Origin: Actinomycetes bacterium
GTDB taxonomy: Bacteria > Actinomycetota > Actinomycetes > Streptosporangiales > Streptosporangiaceae
Reading direction: 5' to 3'
Assembly (NCBI GenBank): GCA_023425615.1
Contig: JAFACJ010000890.1
Coordinates: 1 to 5,144, forward strand
Length of the DNA stretch: 5,144 bases
Part shown: positions 1 through 5,144 of the stretch, in pieces
How positions within the stretch are numbered: the stretch's first letter is position 1
How the letters are laid out: every line of letters starts with the position of its first letter
The notes under the pieces: model-generated
What the model was told of the DNA's origin: nothing
What the model saw: the letters and a program-made list of their open reading frames with translations, nothing else
The model's database searches: none
Made by a program: the position numbers and the translations under genes

Positions 1-359
1 ACCGCCAGCACCGTCTCGGTCCAGCGGCGGATCGCCGGTGAGTCCTGCCGGTGGGCGATGATCAGGGGGACCGCCTCGGGATGGGCGGCGACCGCCGTCC
101 GCACCCGCTCCAGCAGGAGTTCGATCCGGTCGCGCCAGGGGGCCGGCGGCAGCCGCACGGAGACCGGGGCCAGGACGCGTTCGACGACCAGCGCCTCCAG
201 TTCCTCACGGTCCTCGACGTAGCGGTAGAGGGACATGGCGCCCATGCCCAGGCGGACGGCCACGGCCCGCATGGAGAACGCGGCGAGGCCCGACTCGTCG
301 AGAACGGCCAGCGCGGCCTCGGCGAGCCGTTCGGGAGTGAGGGAACGCGGTCTCGGCAC
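1..359 (-). CDS. TetR-family transcriptional regulator, partial (C-terminus beyond left edge)
   Basis: This is a DNA-binding repressor of the TetR family, read leftward and cut by the window start, so only about the first 119 codons are visible. The protein begins MPRPRSLTPERLAEAALAVL. Its N-terminal helices lead into a helix-turn-helix at about residues 28-50 (FSMRAVAVRLGMGAMSLYRY), the classical TetR signature ending in LYRYV. The visible ligand-domain start contains LPPAPWRDRIELL and HRQDSPAIRRW. I chose the GTG at 357-359 because the paralogue at 1097-1699 starts at the exactly aligned codon. There is no Shine-Dalgarno sequence, and a TACTCT -10-like box (366-371, minus strand) lies six bases before the GTG, which suggests a leaderless transcript. 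It is divergent from the peroxiredoxin-like gene and shares a palindromic control region with it, so autoregulation and control of that neighbour are likely (inference). The visible part is about 73% identical to the paralogue. The ligand is unknown. Confidence 0.9.
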   Translation of the reverse strand, partial: MPRPRSLTPERLAEAALAVLDESGLAAFSMRAVAVRLGMGAMSLYRYVEDREELEALVVERVLAPVSVRLPPAPWRDRIELLLERVRTAVAAHPEAVPLIIAHRQDSPAIRRWTETVLA

Positions 360-360
360 C

Positions 361-388
361 TTGACAGAGTACGGCGTACGCCTAACCT
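361..388 (+). promoter_or_regulatory. Putative promoter of the peroxiredoxin-like gene
   Basis: A perfect TTGACA -35 hexamer (361-366) is followed after 16 bases by TAACCT (383-388), which fits the actinobacterial TAnnnT -10 form. Transcription would start near 394-396, inside the 388-414 palindrome, so a bound repressor should block it. The same stretch read leftward contains the TACTCT box of the divergent TetR gene. This is a motif-based inference; no start site is known. Confidence 0.5.
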
Positions 389-414
389 GGTAGGCGTATG
401 GTGTACGCCTACCA
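370..414. promoter_or_regulatory. Palindromic operator array between divergent tetR and peroxiredoxin-like genes
   Basis: Two dyads share one half-site. The first is the perfect 10-bp palindrome GGCGTACGCC (373-382). The second is an inverted repeat with 11-bp arms, TGGTAGGCGTA (388-398) and TACGCCTACCA (404-414), around a 5-bp spacer. In all, four GGCGTA/TACGCC hexamers occur (373-378, 377-382, 393-398, 404-409). The array covers the -10/start region for the rightward gene and lies upstream of the leftward start, which is the usual position for a TetR operator that controls both divergent genes. Its assignment to the adjacent TetR protein is inferred from position. Confidence 0.8.
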
Positions 415-421
415 AGGGGAG
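414..421 (+). promoter_or_regulatory. Ribosome binding site of the peroxiredoxin-like gene
   Basis: AAGGGGAG ends four bases before the ATG at 426 and fixes that codon as the start. It abuts the right arm of the operator palindrome. It is the only strong Shine-Dalgarno among the genes that begin a transcript in this window. Confidence 0.7.
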
Positions 422-425
422 TCCG

Positions 426-995
426 ATGACCATCCCGCAGGGCACCGAACTGCGATCCCGCCTCCTGGAGTCCGTGACCGGCGCGGCGGTGCCGGTTCCC
501 GCCCCCGACGCCCTCGTCCACCTGCAGTTCCGGCGGTTCGCCGGCTGCCCCGTCTGCAATCTGCACCTGCGCTCGATCGTCACCCGGCACGGCGAGATCG
601 AGGCGGCCGGGATCCGGGAGGTCGTCGTCTTCCACTCCCCCGCCGAGGAGTTGCGCGAGCACGTCGCCGACCTGCCCTTCGCGGTGGTCGCCGACCCCGG
701 GAAACGGCTCTACCGCGAGTTCGGCGTCGAGTCCGCGAAACGCTCGGTGCTGGACCCGCGGGTCTGGTTCCACATCCTGCGCGCACTGGCCCGCTCCCTC
801 GCCTTGCTCCTGCGCGGCCGCGCCAAGGCCCCCTCCCTCTCCCCCGCAGGCGGACGCTACGGACTGCCCGCCGACTTCCTGGTGACCCCGGACGGCGTCG
901 TCGCGGCGAGCAAGTACGGCCGACACGCCTACGACCAGTGGACGGTGGACGAACTCCTCACCCTCGCCGAAGAAGCCCACCGCCGGACCACCTAG
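426..995 (+). CDS. Peroxiredoxin-like (AhpC/TSA superfamily) protein with CPVC motif
   Basis: This 189-residue protein has a thioredoxin-like fold typical of the 'peroxiredoxin-like family' (AhpC/TSA_2 type) found beside TetR genes in actinobacteria. An N-terminal strand (LVHLQFRRFAGCPVC) places a Cys-Pro-Val-Cys redox pair at residues 41 and 44. Then come a helix (NLHLRSIVTRH), the strand REVVVFHSPAEELREHV (64-80), the segment PFAVVADPGKRLYREFGV (84-101), a hydrophobic/basic insertion at about 112-135, and a C-terminal DFLVTPDGVVAASKYGRHAYDQW (150-172) resembling the last strands of peroxiredoxins. There is no signal peptide, so it is probably cytoplasmic. Likely role: thiol-dependent peroxide or disulfide chemistry, with the substrate unknown. 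The ATG at 426 is favoured by a strong AAGGGGAG Shine-Dalgarno (414-421). Reading upstream in frame would run antisense through the TetR gene. It is divergent from that regulator and probably repressed by it (inference). Confidence 0.85.
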   Translation: MTIPQGTELRSRLLESVTGAAVPVPAPDALVHLQFRRFAGCPVCNLHLRSIVTRHGEIEAAGIREVVVFHSPAEELREHVADLPFAVVADPGKRLYREFGVESAKRSVLDPRVWFHILRALARSLALLLRGRAKAPSLSPAGGRYGLPADFLVTPDGVVAASKYGRHAYDQWTVDELLTLAEEAHRRTT

Positions 996-1003
996 ACACC
1001 ACC

Positions 1004-1073
1004 GGGCCGCCCACGACACCGGGCCGCCCAGGCACCACCAAGCCACCCACGGCACCGGGCCGCCCACGGCGCC
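1004..1073. repeat. Four imperfect 17-19 bp tandem repeats in the convergent gap
   Basis: The units begin at 1004 (GGGCCGCCCACGACACC), 1021 (19 bp, variant end), 1040 (AAGCCACCCACGGCACC) and 1057 (GGGCCGCCCACGGCGCC). A decayed fifth unit may start at 1074. The array lies between the stop codon of the peroxiredoxin-like gene (995) and that of the second TetR gene (1097) and is in no credible gene. It may be slippage-prone low-complexity DNA; no function is evident. Confidence 0.7.
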
Positions 1074-1084
1074 AAGCCGTCTCG

Positions 1085-1106
1085 GGCCGCTGCCGTTTAA
1101 GCGGCC
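1085..1106. terminator. Possible hairpin terminator between convergent genes
   Basis: The 7-bp perfect arms GGCCGCT (1085-1091) and AGCGGCC (1100-1106) enclose an 8-base loop. The TAA stop of the leftward TetR gene (1097-1099) is in the loop. No T-tract follows on either strand, so this would be an atypical terminator of the sort often seen in high-GC actinobacteria, or simply a stable 3' end structure. Confidence 0.4.
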
Positions 1107-1699
1107 AGGCCGTCCAGGAGGAGGGACAGGCCGCTGCGGAAGCGTTCGGCAGGGGAGAGGCGTTGGGACTGGCGGGAGACGGCGGCGAGGAGGGGGTGTT
1201 CGCGGTCGGGGATCGGCTCGGGGAGGCGGGCGCCCGTCAGGGAGGTGCGGTATTCCAGTTCGATGGAGCCGATCAGGTAGGACAGCAGGGCGCGCAGGGC
1301 GACGTACCTGCGTTCGCCCTGGACGCCGGCCTCGGTGAGGACCGTGAGCACCTTCTCGGCCCAGCGGCGGATCGCCGCGCAGTCCTGGCGGTGGGTGATG
1401 GTCAGCGGCATCGCCTCGGGGTGGGCGGCGATGGCGGAGCGCACCCGGTGGAAGAGCAGTTCGACGCGGTTGCGCCAGGGGGCGGGCGGCAGGTCGAGGG
1501 AGACGCCGGCCAGGACCCGGTCCACGACCATGATCTCCAGTTGGGCGCGGTCCTCGACGTACCGGTAGAGGGACATGGTGCCCACGCCCAGGTGGTCGGC
1601 CACGGCCCGCATGGAGAACGCGGCGAGGCCCGACTCGTCGAGGACCGTCAGCGCGGCCTCGGTGATCTGTTCCGGTGTGAGAGATCGGGGCTTGGACAC
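1097..1699 (-). CDS. TetR-family transcriptional regulator (complete paralogue of the gene at 1-359)
   Basis: This is a complete 200-residue TetR-type repressor, normal length for the family. The N-terminal DNA-binding domain covers about residues 8-55, with the helix-turn-helix FSMRAVADHLGVGTMSLYRYV at 28-48. The rest is an all-alpha ligand/dimerisation domain (for example LPPAPWRNRVELLFHRVRSAIAAHP at 70-94, ALRALLSYLIGSIELEYRTSL at 135-154 and the final LSLLLDGLAA). The LYRYV end of the HTH and the PPAPWR segment recall the TetR_C_1-type subgroup, but the inducer cannot be predicted. The start is GTG (1697-1699), with no Shine-Dalgarno and a TAGCCT -10-like box seven bases upstream, so it is probably leaderless. 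It is convergent with the peroxiredoxin-like gene, and its stop is 101 bases from that gene's stop. Recognition-helix differences from the paralogue (DHLGVGT against VRLGMGA) fit a changed operator. Confidence 0.95.
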   Translation of the reverse strand: MSKPRSLTPEQITEAALTVLDESGLAAFSMRAVADHLGVGTMSLYRYVEDRAQLEIMVVDRVLAGVSLDLPPAPWRNRVELLFHRVRSAIAAHPEAMPLTITHRQDCAAIRRWAEKVLTVLTEAGVQGERRYVALRALLSYLIGSIELEYRTSLTGARLPEPIPDREHPLLAAVSRQSQRLSPAERFRSGLSLLLDGLAA

Positions 1700-1700
1700 C
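1341..1700. repeat. Direct repeat of 1-360: duplicated TetR N-terminal coding region
   Basis: Positions 1-360 and 1341-1700 align at a constant offset of 1340 with no gaps. I counted 68 mismatches, about 81% identity. The most conserved block is 261-300 against 1601-1640, with no mismatch. Similarity ends a dozen bases beyond the start codons: only CACCTTGACAG against CACCTTTGACAG is shared, and then the flanks differ. How far the repeat extends leftward into the first gene cannot be seen. Confidence 0.9.
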
Positions 1701-1702
1701 TT

Positions 1703-1717
1703 TGACAGGCTATGTCA
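1703..1717. promoter_or_regulatory. Putative operator and -10 region of the second TetR gene
   Basis: The inverted repeat TGACA-N5-TGTCA (1703-1717) overlaps the leftward TAGCCT box (1707-1712), which lies seven bases before the GTG start. A further half-site-like GGTCA occurs at 1722-1726. The position suggests autorepression. The sequence is unrelated to the GGCGTA array upstream of the paralogue. No convincing -35 box was found. Confidence 0.5.
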
Positions 1718-1775
1718 GGAGAGGTCATACCCCTTAAGGCGACCCCGGTGCGAGCCGCGGGGAACGATCGGTACG

Positions 1776-1789
1776 GTGGACACGACCAC
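1776..1789. promoter_or_regulatory. Weak DasR/GntR-like site (upstream copy)
   Basis: GTGGAC-AC-GACCAC has the same 6-2-6 layout as the stronger site at 1944-1957, with one mismatch between its half-sites. It matches 9 of 12 positions of the DasR-type core TGGTCTAGACCA. It is exactly 168 bp upstream of the stronger site, about sixteen helical turns. Alone it would not be convincing; its resemblance to the second site is the main support. Confidence 0.3.
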
Positions 1790-1864
1790 GAAGTACTACA
1801 GGCTGTAGAGGAACGCCGCGCCGGCGAACCCCGACGGCACCGCGAGCGTCGAAAGGGAGGGTGC

Positions 1865-1882
1865 GGGCCGAAGAAACGGCCC
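1865..1882 (+). other. Stem-loop GGGCCG-aagaaa-CGGCCC
   Basis: A perfect 6-bp G/C stem with a purine hexaloop lies in the sdh upstream region. No T-tract follows. If a promoter further upstream is used, this could be a leader RNA structure or a weak terminator; with the putative promoter at 2023-2051 it would not be transcribed into the sdh mRNA. Confidence 0.4.
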
Positions 1883-1943
1883 CATCAGCGAGTACTCACT
1901 CTCATCGGGGGTTCCCGGTGAGGCTGTGAAGTCTGTCACCGCA

Positions 1944-1957
1944 GTGGTCTGGACCAC
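1944..1957. promoter_or_regulatory. DasR/GntR (HutC)-like operator upstream of sdhC
   Basis: GTGGTC-TG-GACCAC is a 14-bp dyad with perfect 6-bp arms. Its core TGGTCTGGACCA matches the DasR-type responsive-element core TGGTCTAGACCA at 11 of 12 positions. It lies 66 bp upstream of the putative sdhC -35 box. A GntR/HutC-family regulator is therefore a reasonable candidate ligand, possibly linking amino-sugar sensing to succinate oxidation (inference). Confidence 0.5.
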
Positions 1958-1984
1958 GCGGCGGATTCGCCTGTCCGGCAGCAC

Positions 1985-2003
1985 CCATAGCTTTTGGCTA
2001 TGG
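1985..2003. promoter_or_regulatory. Inverted repeat CCATAGC-N5-GCTATGG
   Basis: Perfect 7-bp arms (1985-1991 and 1997-2003) with loop TTTTG lie 20 bp upstream of the putative sdhC -35 box. It is moderately A/T-rich compared with its surroundings. Its size and position suit a regulator-binding site; a hairpin is equally possible. I do not recognise the cognate regulator. Confidence 0.45.
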
Positions 2004-2022
2004 AAACGAGAAGTCCCATGAC

Positions 2023-2051
2023 TTGGACCTACCGGTCGCCGGATTTATACC
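2023..2051 (+). promoter_or_regulatory. Putative sdhCAB promoter
   Basis: TTGGAC (2023-2028), a 17-bp spacer and TATACC (2046-2051) form a vegetative-type promoter. The start site would fall at about 2058-2061, at or next to the GTG of sdhC. There is no Shine-Dalgarno between the -10 box and the GTG. Both facts point to a leaderless or nearly leaderless operon mRNA. Inferred from motifs and spacing only. Confidence 0.5.
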
Positions 2052-2060
2052 TTTCGGCGC

Positions 2061-2749
2061 GTGGCTATTGCGACGATCCCCTCCCTCTACCGCTCCTCGG
2101 TAGGCAAGAAAGCGATCATGGCCGTCACCGGCGCGTTCATGGTCCTCTTTCTCATCGGACACATGATCGGGAACTTGAAGATCTTCTTCGGTCTCGAGGA
2201 GTTCAACGGCTACGCCGCCTGGTTGCGCACGATCGGGGAGCCGGCTCTCCACCACGAGTGGTTCCTGTGGATCATGCGCGTCCTGCTGGTCGTCGCCGTC
2301 TTCATGCACTTCGGCGCCGCCGCCGAGCTCACCGCCCGCGCCAAGCGCGCCAGGCCGGTGAAGTACCAGCACCGCGCGAAGGTGAACGGCTCCTACGCCG
2401 CCCGCACGATGCGCTGGGGCGGGGTGATCATCCTGCTCTTCATCATCTGGCACATCCTCGACCTGACCGTCGGCGTCGCCAACCCGCACGGCGTGCACGG
2501 GGAGGCCTACCAGAACGTCGTCGCCGGCTTCGCCCCCGACCGCTGGTGGGTGACGATCTTCTATGTCGTCTCCATGGTGATGCTCGGTTTCCACCTGCGC
2601 CACGGCCTCGTCAGCGCGGTGCAGACCCTCGGCTTGAAGAACCCCAAGCACGACAGGTCCCTGAACGTCATCGCGACCCTCTTCGCGGTGGTCATCAGCA
2701 TCGGCTTCCTGATCGTTCCGATTTCCGTGACCCTGGGGGTTGTCGACTC

Positions 2750-2753
<4 letters not shown>
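2061..2753 (+). CDS. sdhC: Succinate dehydrogenase cytochrome b subunit (b558 family, membrane anchor)
   Basis: This 230-residue integral membrane subunit anchors succinate dehydrogenase and passes electrons through two b hemes to quinone. Five membrane helices are visible at about residues 17-36, 66-90, 118-138, 160-180 and 203-225. Each of the first four carries one histidine at the expected place: H34 (LIGHMIGNL), H83 (FMHFG), H131 (IWHILDL) and H178 (GFHLRHG). Four such histidines on a single fused anchor define the type-B diheme class known from Bacillus and Wolinella. The N-terminal [17 protein letters not shown] is typical of the family. The start is GTG: it is the first possible start after the in-frame TGA at 2019-2021, and no Shine-Dalgarno precedes it. 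The stop overlaps the sdhA start (ATGA, 2750-2753), so translation is probably coupled. It could in principle work as a fumarate reductase anchor, but the aerobic context favours succinate oxidation. Confidence 0.95.
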
Positions 2754-4687
<1,934 letters not shown>

Positions 4688-4702
4688 TAAAAGGCGCGAA
4701 TC

Positions 4703-5144
4703 ATGAAGCTGAAGCTCCGCATCTGGCGTCAGAAGAACGCGGCTGACAAGGGCCAGATGGTCACCTACGACGTCGATGACATCTCCGAGGACGCCTCGTT
4801 CCTCGAAATGCTCGACGTGCTGAACGAGCGCCTCGCCACCGAGGGCGAGGAGCCGATCGCGTTCGACCACGACTGCCGCGAGGGCATCTGCGGTATGTGC
4901 TCGCTGGTCATCAACGGCCAGCCGCACGGCCCCGAGCGCAACACCACCACGTGCCAGCTGCACATGCGCAAGTTCAAGGACGGCGAGACGATCGACGTCG
5001 AGCCGTGGCGCGCCAAGGCGTTCCCGGTCGTCAAGGACCTGGTCGTGGACCGCGGCGCCTTCGACAAGATCATCGAGGCGGGCGGCTACATCTCCGCCCC
5101 GCCCGGCACCGCGCCCGCCGCGCCCGCCACCCCGGTGCCCAAGG
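4703..5144 (+). CDS. sdhB: Succinate dehydrogenase iron-sulfur subunit, partial (C-terminus beyond right edge)
   Basis: The first 147 codons of the iron-sulfur subunit are present. It carries electrons from FAD to the anchor through [2Fe-2S], [4Fe-4S] and [3Fe-4S] clusters. The N-terminal ferredoxin-like domain is visible: [10 protein letters not shown], then [13 protein letters not shown] (32-44), then the cluster motif C58-REGI-C63-GM-C66 with C84 in TTTCQLHM. The 17-residue gap before the fourth cysteine is longer than the eleven of many SdhB proteins and appears to be normal for this actinobacterial type. [18 protein letters not shown] (100-117) is the conserved segment leading to the second domain. 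An Ala/Pro-rich linker (132-145) follows, and the 4Fe/3Fe cysteines lie outside the window. The ATG at 4703 has an AAAAGG ribosome site eight bases upstream. It is co-transcribed with sdhCA. Confidence 0.95.
   Translation, partial: MKLKLRIWRQKNAADKGQMVTYDVDDISEDASFLEMLDVLNERLATEGEEPIAFDHDCREGICGMCSLVINGQPHGPERNTTTCQLHMRKFKDGETIDVEPWRAKAFPVVKDLVVDRGAFDKIIEAGGYISAPPGTAPAAPATPVPK

Larger units (their letters stand above)
1700..2060. other. Intergenic region upstream of the sdh operon, no convincing gene
   Basis: This stretch between the divergent TetR gene and sdhC holds control elements only. Besides the separately listed sites it contains the palindrome CCTTAAGG (1732-1739), the 13-bp dyad CTACAG-G-CTGTAG (1796-1808) and the 8-bp palindrome GAGTACTC (1890-1897). 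Short open frames on both strands (for example 1712-1921 plus and 1796-1984 minus) have no recognisable protein similarity and no clear ribosome site, so I do not call them. I recognise no known riboswitch class. Confidence 0.6.

Noticed and set aside
51..425. In-frame upstream extension of the peroxiredoxin-like gene
   Set aside because: These 125 codons read antisense through the first TetR gene. The strong Shine-Dalgarno at 414-421 and the family-like start support ATG 426.
398..1705. Long plus-strand open frame of 435 codons across the peroxiredoxin-like and TetR genes
   Set aside because: It is an Arg/Pro-rich out-of-frame reading of the peroxiredoxin-like gene followed by the antisense of the TetR gene. 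It has no domain and no ribosome site; such frames are common in high-GC DNA.
1702..1731. Plus-strand promoter with TTGACA at 1702-1707
   Set aside because: No acceptable TAnnnT box at 16-18 bp spacing and no gene directly downstream. The hexamer is part of the TetR gene's conserved start region.
1776..1808. Ten-residue leader peptide MDTTTKYYRL starting at GTG 1776
   Set aside because: No good ribosome site at suitable spacing, no attenuator linked to it and no known leader class. The same bases overlap the weak DasR-like site and the 1796-1808 dyad.
1796..1984. 62-codon minus-strand frame upstream of sdhC
   Set aside because: No similarity recognised and no ribosome site; it spans the operator-like elements, which better explain the sequence.
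1994..2749. N-terminal extension of sdhA from a TTG at 1994, giving an 897-residue protein
   Set aside because: The extra 252 codons overlap sdhC in another frame and are Arg/Pro-rich. The ATG at 2750, with its ATGA overlap and family-typical N-terminus, is the real start.

Overview
The window is high-GC actinobacterial DNA: coding regions are strongly G/C-biased at third positions, GTG starts are common, several starts look leaderless, and the enzyme set fits a menaquinone-using aerobe. A filamentous actinomycete (Streptosporangiales/Thermomonosporaceae or Streptomyces-like) is plausible, but the genus cannot be fixed from sequence alone.

Left part (1-1700): a small regulatory module. A TetR-type repressor gene cut by the window edge (1-359, minus) is divergent from a short peroxiredoxin-like protein with a CPVC motif (426-995, plus). 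The 66 bp between them hold two palindromes that share a GGCGTA/TACGCC half-site, with putative promoters in both directions. A second complete TetR gene (1097-1699, minus) is convergent with the peroxiredoxin-like gene and is a close paralogue of the first. Positions 1-360 and 1341-1700 align without gaps at about 81% nucleotide identity (hand count), and the similarity stops just upstream of the start codons, so the two repressors have different operators. Short imperfect tandem repeats (1004-1073) and a hairpin (1085-1106) fill the convergent gap.

Middle part (1700-2060): about 360 bp with no convincing gene. It holds the second TetR gene's promoter/operator, two related GTGG(A/T)C-N2-GACCAC sites resembling the GntR/HutC (DasR-type) operator, several hairpins or palindromes, and a putative sdh promoter that ends almost at the sdhC start codon.

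Right part (2061-5144): a succinate dehydrogenase operon, sdhC-sdhA-sdhB. It encodes a five-helix cytochrome b558-type anchor with four heme-ligand histidines, a covalent-FAD flavoprotein with a complete active site, and the N-terminal part of the iron-sulfur subunit, which runs off the right edge. Electrons would pass succinate > FAD > Fe-S clusters > two hemes > (mena)quinone. This is a type-B (one-anchor, diheme) enzyme.

I see no clearly undescribed system. The points most worth a second look are the paralogous repressor pair with diverged operators around the peroxiredoxin-like gene, and the pair of DasR-like sites upstream of the sdh operon.
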